From NCBI RefSeq assembly GCF_000478195.2, contig NZ_AUZM01000003.1, positions 124,001-188,000 on the forward strand: a stretch of 64,000 nucleotides of DNA. The letters run 5' to 3'. A program made the translations under genes and the position numbers. This document shows, one piece after another, positions 28,683 to 37,111 of this stretch; position 1 is the first letter of the stretch; each line of letters starts with the position of its first letter. The notes below the pieces were generated by a model, which worked only from the letters and a program-made list of their open reading frames with translations, was not told the origin of the DNA and did no database searches. The stretch is from Lyngbya aestuarii BL J. GTDB taxonomy: Bacteria; Cyanobacteriota; Cyanobacteriia; Cyanobacteriales; Microcoleaceae.

Positions 28683-29699
28683 TTATAAAGAGGGCATTTG
28701 TTCTCGAGTAGGCCCCCACGAACTATTCGTTTCTCTGATTGTATCTCGCATTGGATCACAAGCACGACTTTGATTATCAATGCGGTTCAGATTTTTGCAT
28801 TGTTCATAAAAAATTTGTGCGACTATTTTTTTCGGGAGTTGTTGGGGTTGGGCTAACGCGGCTTGAAAGCTTTCTTGGGCTTCTGTTAACGTCGTGGGGT
28901 TATTATTGCGTTTGGCAATGGAATTGAGAAGTTGAGCTTTGATATACAGAAGTTCAGGATTTTCGGGTACATCTTCTATCGCTTTACTGAGAAATTCTAA
29001 GGCTTTTTCAGGTTGCTCTAAATCTCGATAAGCAAGCGCTAGACCTCGATAAGCCAGATGGCGCGGACTTCCATAGTCAACGAGTTTTTGAATTGCTGCT
29101 TGAGTATCAGAAAACGGTAGATTTAAAGCTAAAAATAAATCCATATAACCTCGAATGAGATTCAATTCAGGATCAGTTGCATCAATTTGAGCGGCTGCAT
29201 CCATGTGTTTGAAAACATCCTGAAGCATATCTAGAGCAACGGGCGCACCTCTAAGCGTTCCTTTGGTGGCTAAAATATAAGCACCATCTAAGAAATAAGC
29301 GATCGCAGTATAGAGATTACTTCTTAACAAATCCCGACTTTCTAGAGCTTTTGCCGCTACCATTGTTTGGTCAGCATAAGTTTTCACACTCTCTAAGTCT
29401 TGCTGTTGGTAAGCCAAAGAAGCAAGCAAGGCGTAAATCATCGGTTCATCTGGTTCTTGAGATACCGCTTGTTCGAGATACCATTGAGCATTTTGATAGT
29501 TTCCTTGTTCAAACATTGCCTTGAAAGCGGCTTCTGTATTTTCTCCAATTTCTCTGGCTTGATCTCCTTCTCGAAAGGGATCGGCTGCCAAAACTGGAAT
29601 GATAGATAAGCTAAGGATAAGGACAGTGGTACTCGCGGTTACTGCACTGATTTTTTGCCAAGTTGGAGTTAAAGATTTGAACCAAGAAGCTGCAAACAT
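28683..29699 (-). CDS. Secreted/lumenal TPR protein (Sll0314/Alr1548-like family)
   Basis: A ~338-residue protein with a signal-peptide-like N-terminus (TASTTVLILSLSIIPVLAAD) and helical repeats of TPR type from ~50 to 290. The segment DPFREGDQAREIGENTEAAF after the signal and the C-terminal SRACDPMRDTIRETNSSWG recall a cyanobacterial family annotated as Sll0314/Alr1548 TPR proteins. It is probably in the periplasm or thylakoid lumen, role unknown. Start placed at ATG 29699, directly before the basic/hydrophobic leader; a longer frame reaches 29774. Confidence 0.75.
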   Translation of the reverse strand: MFAASWFKSLTPTWQKISAVTASTTVLILSLSIIPVLAADPFREGDQAREIGENTEAAFKAMFEQGNYQNAQWYLEQAVSQEPDEPMIYALLASLAYQQQDLESVKTYADQTMVAAKALESRDLLRSNLYTAIAYFLDGAYILATKGTLRGAPVALDMLQDVFKHMDAAAQIDATDPELNLIRGYMDLFLALNLPFSDTQAAIQKLVDYGSPRHLAYRGLALAYRDLEQPEKALEFLSKAIEDVPENPELLYIKAQLLNSIAKRNNNPTTLTEAQESFQAALAQPQQLPKKIVAQIFYEQCKNLNRIDNQSRACDPMRDTIRETNSSWGPTREQMPSL

Positions 29700-29855
29700 A
29701 AGGATTAATTTTCGAGTAATGACAACAGTAAAGAATGAATAGTTGACGGTAAAATAAAAGAGTTTGTTCCACAATAAATGGTAAGCAGATGTTATGATGC
29801 TTGAGGAACTGTGTTTAACGGTTTACTAACTTTCAAATTTTAGCTTTTTTCCCCG

Positions 29856-30512
29856 ATGCTTTATCTCAAGAATGTATTTTATCATCCGCCCGCGACTCCT
29901 TTACCCATCCTGAAAGACATCAATTTGGAACTCGCACCTCAGCAAATGGGGTTGATTGTGGGTCGCAGTGGATCGGGTAAAAGTACGCTTCTTGAAATTT
30001 TAGCGGGTTTGGCTGAAAAAACAAGGGGAGAAATTTGTTGGCGAGATCAGGTGTTAACGTCTGAACACTTACAACAGTTAGCAGGTTTGGTGTTTCAGTT
30101 TCCGGAACGACATTTTTGTGGGGGAACGGTTTTGGAGGAATTACGCCTCGGACATCCAGAATTAGGTTTAGAACAGGTTAATCATGCTTTAAATGAGGTG
30201 GGATTGGGTCATGTGTCCCTGCAAAATCCACCGCATTCGTTAAGTGGAGGACAGCAACGACGCTTGGCTTTGGCGGTACAATTAATTCGTCAACCGCATT
30301 TGTTGATGTTGGATGAACCGACAGCGGGGTTGGATTGGTCAATGCGACAACAATTGGTGAGTTTATTAGTGAAGTTAAAAACCCATTGGACGTTGTTGAT
30401 TGTGACTCACGATGCTGCTGATTTGATCGGGGTTGCTGATCAGTGCTGGACGTTGAATCATGGAGATTTACAATGCCTAGATCCGGATACAGCTTGGGAA
30501 AAAATATCATAA
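29856..30512 (+). CDS. ABC transporter ATP-binding protein
   Basis: A 218-residue stand-alone ABC ATPase. Walker A is GRSGSGKST, the signature is LSGGQQRRLALA, Walker B is LLMLDEPTAGLD and the switch His is in VTHDAAD. The Q-loop FQFPERHF is of the type seen in energy-coupling-factor (EcfA/CbiO) ATPases. No permease gene is adjacent, so the transported substrate is unknown. rsmG follows 66 bases downstream. Confidence 0.88.
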   Translation: MLYLKNVFYHPPATPLPILKDINLELAPQQMGLIVGRSGSGKSTLLEILAGLAEKTRGEICWRDQVLTSEHLQQLAGLVFQFPERHFCGGTVLEELRLGHPELGLEQVNHALNEVGLGHVSLQNPPHSLSGGQQRRLALAVQLIRQPHLLMLDEPTAGLDWSMRQQLVSLLVKLKTHWTLLIVTHDAADLIGVADQCWTLNHGDLQCLDPDTAWEKIS

Positions 30513-30578
30513 GTTTGTTCTCAATAAATCTTCCGTTTGTTGATTATAGTTCATAATATTTTTGCGGTTTGATTAACG

Positions 30579-31274
30579 ATGAATGATCCTGAAATCCCGA
30601 TGATTCCGGATAGAGTTTCGGTTTGGTTAGAAACTTTAAATTGGCAACCGACGGCAACCCAAAACCAACAGTTTCAATCTCTTTATCAGGCTATATTAAC
30701 CGGAAATCAATCTCTCAATTTAACTCGAATTACTGAACCTGAAGCATTTTGGGAAAAACATTTATGGGATTCTCTGGCAGGAATTGCGCCTTTGTTGACA
30801 GGAGAATGGGATTTTCAAGCCTCAACTATTGAGGTGATTGATATTGGAACAGGGGCAGGTTTTCCGGGTTTACCCGTGGCGATTGGATTCCCTAAAAGTT
30901 CGGTGATGTTGTTAGATAGTGTCCGCAAAAAGATGGTTTTTTTAGAGTCTTTGATTGCTGATTTAGAGATTAAAAACTCAGGAGTTTGTGTGGGCCGTGC
31001 CGAACAGGTTAATCAACAGTTAAAGTTTAAAAATAAGTATCATTTGGCTTTAGTTCGTGCGGTGGCGGCGGCGCCTGTTTGTGCAAAATATGCTTTACCG
31101 TTTTGTCAGAAAGGGGGGCGAGCGGTGTTGTATCGCGGACGTTGGACTGTGGAGGAAGAAAAAGAGTTAAACTCTGTTTTGAAAGGTTTGGGGGGCGAAA
31201 TTGAGTCGGTGAGAAGCTTTACAACACCCTTGACTCAGGGGGCAAGAAATTGTATTTATTTAAAGAAGTTGTAA
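30579..31274 (+). CDS. rsmG: 16S rRNA (guanine-N7) methyltransferase RsmG
   Basis: A 231-residue RsmG (GidB), which methylates G527 of 16S rRNA using SAM. The SAM loop VIDIGTGAGFPGLPVAI and the downstream LLDSVRKKMVFLE are diagnostic, and LVRAVAAAPV is also conserved. Normal length. The start is ATG at 30579. Confidence 0.95.
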   Translation: MNDPEIPMIPDRVSVWLETLNWQPTATQNQQFQSLYQAILTGNQSLNLTRITEPEAFWEKHLWDSLAGIAPLLTGEWDFQASTIEVIDIGTGAGFPGLPVAIGFPKSSVMLLDSVRKKMVFLESLIADLEIKNSGVCVGRAEQVNQQLKFKNKYHLALVRAVAAAPVCAKYALPFCQKGGRAVLYRGRWTVEEEKELNSVLKGLGGEIESVRSFTTPLTQGARNCIYLKKL

Positions 31275-31306
31275 GGTTTTATTCTTGTTTATTTTAGTTC
31301 AAAAAA

Positions 31307-31340
31307 AAAGATCGAATTTTGAATATTAAACCCGATCTTT
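31307..31340. terminator. Bidirectional terminator between rsmG and the Kunitz gene
   Basis: AAAGATCG pairs perfectly with CGATCTTT. The left arm is preceded by an A-run, so it can serve the minus-strand Kunitz gene; T's inside the right arm serve rsmG. It lies between two convergent stops. Confidence 0.65.
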
Positions 31341-31381
31341 GGTTAAGGTTAGAGAACATTAAAACTTCTCAAATATTAAGA

Positions 31382-31855
31382 TTAGTTCTCAGCTTGTACA
31401 ATGCAGGTTTCTTGACAATCTTCTAAGGCTGTGAAATTATTTTCGTTTCCTTCACAACCGCCAAAGGAGAAGGGAACACACTGATTACCATCAAAAGCAT
31501 ATCGACTAAAATCGGCTTGACAAGTACCACTTTGTATCGGTTGAGCGCAAATTTGTTCGGGTGTATTCGCTTGATCTACACGTTTAGATTCACCGAGACA
31601 AGTTTGTTGACAGTCTCCCTGGGTCATAAAGTTATTTTCATTCCCTTCACAACCGCCAAAGGAGAAGAGAACACACCGTTCACCATCAAAAGCATATCGA
31701 CTAAAATCGGCTTGACAAGTTCCGCTTTGTATCGGTTGATTACACATTGGTTTCGGTTCAGCAAAAACAGTTGGAGAGACGAGCAAACTACTGGAAATGA
31801 TGATTGCGATCGCCAATGAAATTGTGGTGACTAGCTTGATGATTTGTTTAATCAT
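31382..31855 (-). CDS. Secreted protein with two Kunitz/BPTI domains
   Basis: A ~157-residue exported protein: a signal peptide (LVTTISLAIAIIISSSLLV, cut probably after VFA) followed by two nearly identical Kunitz domains. Each has six cysteines in the BPTI order, with SGTCQADFSRYAFDG, FSFGGCEGNENNF and a final DCQxTC. In BPTI the P1 residue after the second Cys is Lys; here it is Gln in both domains, so inhibition of trypsin is not expected and another target or a structural role is likely. Kunitz domains are mainly animal and are uncommon in bacteria. Start taken at ATG 31855; the frame opens earlier, at 31909. It is the last gene of the tail-protein cluster. Confidence 0.9.
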   Translation of the reverse strand: MIKQIIKLVTTISLAIAIIISSSLLVSPTVFAEPKPMCNQPIQSGTCQADFSRYAFDGERCVLFSFGGCEGNENNFMTQGDCQQTCLGESKRVDQANTPEQICAQPIQSGTCQADFSRYAFDGNQCVPFSFGGCEGNENNFTALEDCQETCIVQAEN

Positions 31856-31924
31856 TATAGCATTTGAGAATAGGTTCACCTCCAACCTTAGCAGAGAGTA
31901 AGGATACAATTATCAAGATTTTAA

Positions 31925-32881
31925 CTATTTTGAGACTTCGGTTGTATTCACCGGACAAGCAGGACTTGCATCGACGTCTTCGACTTTGCGAACTTTACGA
32001 ATGATGGTGATTTCTTCTTCTCGACGCACAATGCTACGAACAGGAGTCAGACAGACAATATCAAGTTTAGGATCGCGAGTAAAGCTATCAAATGTTATGT
32101 TTGTAATCGGAACAGAAATTCCAGGTTGACCGGGAGAGATGGGTTGAGGATCTACAGGTATTTTGTCAGAGATTTCTTGATAGATACTCATTCCCGCCCA
32201 ACGACTTACAGGATCAGTTATTCCAATTAATGTAGCCGCTCCAGTTTGGGTATTAATTTTCAGGATTTGACCATCTTTTCCTAAGTTAAAGAAGCTTCCA
32301 GTCACTCCATACAATGTATCTCCTAAAAACTTCATACTAGCGAGGTTAGGATATCCAATATCACCAATAATTTTAGGTTTTTCTTGGGAATTTAAGTTAC
32401 AGGTTGCAAGTAACTTTTTCCGATCACTTCCAATTAAGGTAATATAAGTTTTTCCATGGGAATCAAAGGCAACTTCTCCACAATTATACTCTTGATCGGC
32501 AACGGTTAATGCTGACTGACCTCGACCCGTTTGGGTGTTAATTGCAATTAATTCTTTTGCATTTGTTCCATAGAGGGTTTTATTAACGAGATTGTAACTC
32601 AAACCAACAACGATAAATCCAACATCGCCGATCAGTTTTCCTTGACCTATTTTTCGATCAACTTCAATCAGTTTACTGGTGGGACTTTCCTTTTTTCCCG
32701 CAATTCCATACAGCCGATTTTCAACAAACACAAGATCAGAAACTTCAAAACCGATCTCACCAACTTTTGTGACTTTACCTGTCGATAAATCTAAAGTATA
32801 AAGACTGCTTGTTTTTCCCTCAATTCGATCTTGAACGTAAGCAATTCCAGAAGATGTTGTATTTCCCAATTGATTACTCAT
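31925..32881 (-). CDS. Propeller-like protein (DUF4394-like) ending in the shared two-cysteine tail
   Basis: A 318-residue protein. Residues ~10-245 contain repeated blades with the theme LYGIAGK / LYGTNAK / LYGVTGS alternating with LSTGKVTKVGEIG, ITINTQTGRG-like and INTQTGAATLIG, as in DUF4394/propeller proteins. No signal peptide is seen. Residues 264-318 are the shared tail: FDSFTRD, then DIVCLTPVR, IVRREEEITI, IRKVRKVE, DASPACP. GAGG precedes the ATG. The tail is also at the C-terminus of the proteins starting at 35721, 36955 and 38723. Function unknown; the tail suggests the four proteins go to the same place or partner. Confidence 0.75.
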   Translation of the reverse strand: MSNQLGNTTSSGIAYVQDRIEGKTSSLYTLDLSTGKVTKVGEIGFEVSDLVFVENRLYGIAGKKESPTSKLIEVDRKIGQGKLIGDVGFIVVGLSYNLVNKTLYGTNAKELIAINTQTGRGQSALTVADQEYNCGEVAFDSHGKTYITLIGSDRKKLLATCNLNSQEKPKIIGDIGYPNLASMKFLGDTLYGVTGSFFNLGKDGQILKINTQTGAATLIGITDPVSRWAGMSIYQEISDKIPVDPQPISPGQPGISVPITNITFDSFTRDPKLDIVCLTPVRSIVRREEEITIIRKVRKVEDVDASPACPVNTTEVSK

Positions 32882-33173
32882 TAGTTTTTCCTCGTCTTAG
32901 AATTTATGACAAAAAATTTGGATGGTTTACACTTCAGGTTGAAGTTGCTAGGTTTTCTAATGATGAGTTTATACTTCGGTTTGAATCACAATTAATTCTT
33001 TCTATTCTTATCTTACCATCCTATCATCATATCTCAGATTGTCTAGAAATTAAATTTAAGGTTTACAAATCTTTAAATAAATCTTAAATAAGAAAACAAT
33101 CAAGCTCAACCCCATTTATGTATTGAATTACATGGAATAATTAACTGATAATTTGTAGGCTTAAATGTTGAAT

Positions 33174-33491
33174 TTATATAAATTTTTGCAAGTATTGAAT
33201 CAGTTGGGGAGTTTGCATTACGCCTTTGATCCGACAAGCTAATTCACCTTCAATAAATAACAGCGAAGTGGGTGAGGCTTTAATTTCATGTTTAACAGCT
33301 AATTGCGGATACTTATCGGTACTAATTTTAATCACTTGGATTTGGTTTCCCATTTGAGCTTTGAGTTGTTCTAAAATGGGAGCATAGGTTTTAGAATAGG
33401 GACACTGATTAGAATAAAAACAGACAAAGACTGGAATGGGTGTATTTTTAATTAAATCATCTAGACTAGAAAATTGCTTTTTAACCACCAT
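33174..33491 (-). CDS. Thioredoxin-like protein with CPYS motif
   Basis: A 105-residue single-domain thioredoxin-fold protein. The active-site region reads YSNQCPYSKTYAPIL in place of the classic WCGPC, so only one cysteine lies at the usual site, and the cis-Pro region is KASPTSLLF. The single Cys suggests a monothiol or non-reductase role. It sits among genes whose products carry a conserved two-cysteine tail, which makes a thiol-related partnership conceivable but unproven. The next gene upstream is 30 bases away on the same strand. Confidence 0.8.
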   Translation of the reverse strand: MVVKKQFSSLDDLIKNTPIPVFVCFYSNQCPYSKTYAPILEQLKAQMGNQIQVIKISTDKYPQLAVKHEIKASPTSLLFIEGELACRIKGVMQTPQLIQYLQKFI

Positions 33492-33521
33492 TATTTTATG
33501 GCTCCTAAAATTTCTAATTTT

Positions 33522-34523
33522 TTACTGTTCCAGTTTAATAGTCGTGACAACTTGAGCATGGTCGGATTGCCATTTTTTAACATCTTCATAACTCAAGGTT
33601 TCATCAATTAAATGATCATTGAGAATGGAAACATATTCCACTTGACCCAAACGACTTGGATTTTGAGCCACCCATTCTTCACTAACTAAAATATGATCGA
33701 GATCTTGATAATAACCATTGTAAATATGAGTGTAGTAAAAATCTCCATAACTTTGACGAGCTTGAATATCTTTAACACTATAGAGTAAAACATCCCAAAT
33801 TTCTTTCTTTTTCTCAAAGGGAAGTTTTTCCCAAGGCGGTTGTCCGGTAATAATTTGAGTTGTGACGGATAAACCACTATCATTGACATCACCGATTACA
33901 ATCACGGGATGTTGTCTATTTTTTAAGGTTTCCATCAAAATCATGCGTAATGCTGTGGCTTCTGTTGCTCGTAATATTAACGCTCTGGCGGCTCCTTTGG
34001 CTTGTTCAACGGGATCATTTCTATCTGCATCTGCGGGTAAAATCGGGCGTTTTGACTTCAAATGAGCCACAAAAACAGTACATTCAACGCTATCACTAAT
34101 TTGTAATTGGGCTGAAAGGATCGGTCGAGAAAATTTATCTAACGGGATATCTTTATCATTTATTTCTAAACGAGCTTGAGGGGGAAAATCTTCATAAACT
34201 TGATGATTTAAAATCGGAAAACGAGAAACCAGTCCAACTAAAGGTCTGAGTTGTTCGGGGTTATAGCTTGCCGGATAACCGACGAAAAGGTGAGCATTTT
34301 CATAGGATTTTATATCTTGTACAATCTCTTTAATTGCTTGTTCGTGAAAGAGTTCTTGAAAGCCTACGATGTCCGCATTCATTCGTTCAAATTGTCCTGT
34401 TATCCAGGTTTTCTTTTGAGCGTAGACTTCAGTTGAATATTTATTTCTATCATAGTAAGTGACCTCGGGTAGCACTAAATTATAGAGGTTAAATGTACCA
34501 ACTTTGAAGTTTTTAGGCGGCAT
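33522..34523 (-). CDS. Endonuclease/exonuclease/phosphatase-fold protein
   Basis: A 333-residue protein of the EEP superfamily (DNase I, exonuclease III, inositol phosphatases, sphingomyelinases). Motifs in order: VGTFNLYNL (Asn), VGFQELFHE (Glu), FVAHLKSKRP (His), VIGDVNDSG (Asp, Asn) and KWQSDHAQV (Asp/His pair). All catalytic residues seem present, so it is probably active, but substrate (DNA, phospholipid or other phosphoester) is unclear. No signal peptide. The thioredoxin-like gene follows 30 bases later. Confidence 0.85.
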   Translation of the reverse strand: MPPKNFKVGTFNLYNLVLPEVTYYDRNKYSTEVYAQKKTWITGQFERMNADIVGFQELFHEQAIKEIVQDIKSYENAHLFVGYPASYNPEQLRPLVGLVSRFPILNHQVYEDFPPQARLEINDKDIPLDKFSRPILSAQLQISDSVECTVFVAHLKSKRPILPADADRNDPVEQAKGAARALILRATEATALRMILMETLKNRQHPVIVIGDVNDSGLSVTTQIITGQPPWEKLPFEKKKEIWDVLLYSVKDIQARQSYGDFYYTHIYNGYYQDLDHILVSEEWVAQNPSRLGQVEYVSILNDHLIDETLSYEDVKKWQSDHAQVVTTIKLEQ

Positions 34524-34638
34524 AATGAGTTAGAAATTCACGAGAGTTTTAATTATTTTTAATCTTGACAAGCAATAGGAAGTGATAGTTTGATCAATCT
34601 TAAAATCTCCCTGACCACTCCTATTGTTAGGGATAAGT

Positions 34639-35721
34639 TTAAGGTTCTTGTTGAGGGGGAGAAATTTGATTAGTATTGATCGGACAAGCAGGAGAAGCGT
34701 CTACTTCTTCGACTTTGCGAACTTTACGAATCAGTGTAATTTCTTCTTCGCGGCGAACAACAGTCCGAACAGGTGTCACACAAACAATATCCTGCTGATC
34801 GCGCATTTCCCAAATGGCGGGACTATTAATAATATTAGACCAATCAATATTGTCAACAGGCTGAGGTTGTTTGGGTTGGGAGGAAACGGTTTGAGTTTGA
34901 TTGGGTTTCGGGAGTGCAACTTCTTCAATTGCGAGGACAACTTGACCTTGATTGTCTTCTTTGACCGTATCAAAAAATAGTCCAAATAGGGTGGTTTTTT
35001 CCAGAACTTTTAGATTGAGTCTGTCGTTATATCCATTGAGAGAACACCAACTCTCAGAAACGCTATAGTTAGAGTCTTGAGCCGGATATTTGGTAATAAA
35101 TTTTCCACCGTTTATCCAAAGCATTGCCCAAGGTTCTAGCTTGAATTTTTCTTCCTGTTGTTGCCAGTAACTAATCTTCCCTTCTTTAACCCTGAGCTGA
35201 TATTCTCCGGGTTCTAGTTCGATAAAGTTAAAGCTATGTCGTTTAATGTTTTGAAGTTGACTTTGATTGAGTTTCCAGCAATTATTTTGGCTATGAATTG
35301 TTAGTCGTTTTTGAACAGCAGAGGGAATTTGTGTAAAAGAAACTTCGACTTCTCCACCCTTACTTTGACGGGCATCAATATCAAGAAATAATGCACAAAC
35401 TGTTGCTTTTTGATTGGGTTTAATTTCTAGGGTCAACACATCATTAAATCCGTTGAGTGTTGTCCAGGTAGTTCCGACTTCTAATCCGGTATTTTGATTG
35501 ACAAAGGGCGCATTGTCATGTCCATAAATCCAGAGGATAACGAGGGGTTCATTTGTCTCTGAACTGGATGAATAACTATACCATCCTTTTTCAATTTTGA
35601 TTGAATATTTTCCATGTTCTAAGGTAATAGACTTAGCCGTTTTTGATTGTAAGTCATTATCCATTTGTCCTTGGTTAATGACATAACAACTGTCTTGACT
35701 ATGAATAGTTAATGTTTTCAT
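34639..35721 (-). CDS. Tandem beta-domain protein with the shared two-cysteine tail
   Basis: A 360-residue protein made of two copies of one ~130-residue domain: LTIHSQDSCYVINQGQM starts the first and LTIHSQNNCWKLNQSQL the second. Each later has (L/A)xLWIxG and LNG(F/Y)NDxLxL. Content looks all-beta; I do not recognise the family. A linker rich in Pro/Gln follows (LPKPNQTQ), then the tail with DIVCVTPVR, VVRREEEITL, IRKVRKVE and DASPACP. No signal peptide. GGAG lies eight bases before the ATG. Confidence 0.7.
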   Translation of the reverse strand: MKTLTIHSQDSCYVINQGQMDNDLQSKTAKSITLEHGKYSIKIEKGWYSYSSSSETNEPLVILWIYGHDNAPFVNQNTGLEVGTTWTTLNGFNDVLTLEIKPNQKATVCALFLDIDARQSKGGEVEVSFTQIPSAVQKRLTIHSQNNCWKLNQSQLQNIKRHSFNFIELEPGEYQLRVKEGKISYWQQQEEKFKLEPWAMLWINGGKFITKYPAQDSNYSVSESWCSLNGYNDRLNLKVLEKTTLFGLFFDTVKEDNQGQVVLAIEEVALPKPNQTQTVSSQPKQPQPVDNIDWSNIINSPAIWEMRDQQDIVCVTPVRTVVRREEEITLIRKVRKVEEVDASPACPINTNQISPPQQEP

Positions 35722-36055
35722 GGTTTCATCTCCAATGTGTATAGTGAGTTAAGGCTTGATAGACTTGAGGGAAAGATTAAAAAATTGGTCTTCAATAATC
35801 TTATCAAAGTTTGTATACCAAACGATTAAGTTCAGCTTAAAAATTTTTAAATGTGATGGAAATTATCAAAGAACTTCACTCCTAAAAATCTGAAATAAGT
35901 ATTTTTAAAACTTGCGGAGTCAGTGAGTGGCAATTCTTAATTTAAGCTGATTTAGACAAGACTTAAGAATACAACTACTCAAATCTAAATCGAGCTAGAT
36001 TGCCCTCTCACTGTGAAGTTTTAGCGGTCTTGAGCAATCTCCTGTCTACAGAAGT
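35722..36055. other. Intergenic region inside the tail-protein cluster
   Basis: 334 AT-rich bases between the VWA gene stop and the next tail-protein start. It should contain the promoter of the tandem-domain gene. No hairpin with a T-run or open frame stands out. Confidence 0.4.
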
Positions 36056-36955
36056 TTAAGACTGAGAAGGTGAAACTTGAGTTGTTTCAATCGGACAAGC
36101 AGGAGAAGCCTCTACAACTTCTTCTTTACGAACTTTGCGAATCAGTACAACTTCTTCTTCTCGACGCACAATTGTTCGCACGGGAGTCAAACAAACAATG
36201 TCAGTTTGGGAATCTCGGCTAAAGCTATCAAAGCTGATATTACCGATTAAATCCCCGACAACGATGGGATTAACAGGTTGCTTACTTCCTCCACCTGTAC
36301 TCGGAACATCAGCAACATTTCGACTTCCGCAAATGACGCTTTCTAAGACAAAAGTGAAGCCTTTAAGCGTATCCTGTTTGGTAAAGCTTTGCCCTCCTGT
36401 TTCTTTGGAAACCCGAGCAAATTCTTGTTGTAATTGATCTTTGTTTTTGCTTTTAGAAGTCCCAAAATAGGTATGAACTTTAACTTGATTTGCTTTTACT
36501 GTTTGAATGGCTCGGTTTGCAGCCTCGATATCATCTTTTTTCACCTCAGAGCCACCGCCTTCGAGGGCTTCATCACCGAGATAAAAAATCGCCCGTGCAG
36601 CACCCTGTCGCCAATCAAAATGGTTAGCAATATCTTCAATGGCTCTCGCCCCATCTTCTTGAGCGCCTGCTGAGGGAAGTTCTCCTCGTTTACGACCTCG
36701 AATTTTGGATTCTGAAATTTTGCAGACTTTGAGAAGATAATCCCGGATGGTGCGATTAAAGTTGGTATTGTTCCATGTTCCTTCGACGCCAAACCAAGTC
36801 ACTCTCAAGTCAGAAGGACAACTAGAAGCTGCGGCTTTAATAGAGACGGAAGCGGCTTGACTCAGGGCTTGGGCTTCGTCTTTCATGGAGGGACTGGTGT
36901 CGATTACAATCACTAGATCAACTGCGGGGGTGAAATTTCTCTGGGGATTTGTCAT
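36056..36955 (-). CDS. von Willebrand factor A domain protein with the shared two-cysteine tail
   Basis: A 299-residue protein. Residues ~10-215 form a VWA domain with an intact metal-ion-dependent adhesion site: VIDTSPSMKDE (DxSxS), and FYLGDEALEGGG in the later acidic position. Such domains bind protein ligands through a divalent metal. After a Gly/Pro linker come FDSFSRD, DIVCLTPVR, IVRREEEVVL, IRKVRKEE and EASPACP, the same tail as in three neighbours. No signal peptide. AAGGAG lies five bases before the ATG. Confidence 0.82.
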   Translation of the reverse strand: MTNPQRNFTPAVDLVIVIDTSPSMKDEAQALSQAASVSIKAAASSCPSDLRVTWFGVEGTWNNTNFNRTIRDYLLKVCKISESKIRGRKRGELPSAGAQEDGARAIEDIANHFDWRQGAARAIFYLGDEALEGGGSEVKKDDIEAANRAIQTVKANQVKVHTYFGTSKSKNKDQLQQEFARVSKETGGQSFTKQDTLKGFTFVLESVICGSRNVADVPSTGGGSKQPVNPIVVGDLIGNISFDSFSRDSQTDIVCLTPVRTIVRREEEVVLIRKVRKEEVVEASPACPIETTQVSPSQS

Positions 36956-37111
36956 GTTTTCTCCTTCTTATTCTGGGTCTAAATTTAATGTGTTGTGACA
37001 GTAATGTTGTTGTTTTGACTAATTTTAGAAGACTGATAATATTGCGACTCACACCTAAAATTAGGGTCTTCTACTTTCATCCTTGAACTCTTTTAAATTA
37101 TCATAGCTGTA

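Noticed and set aside
34573-34626. Inverted repeat CAATAGG/CCTATTG as terminator
   Set aside because: Large loop and no T-run; not convincing.
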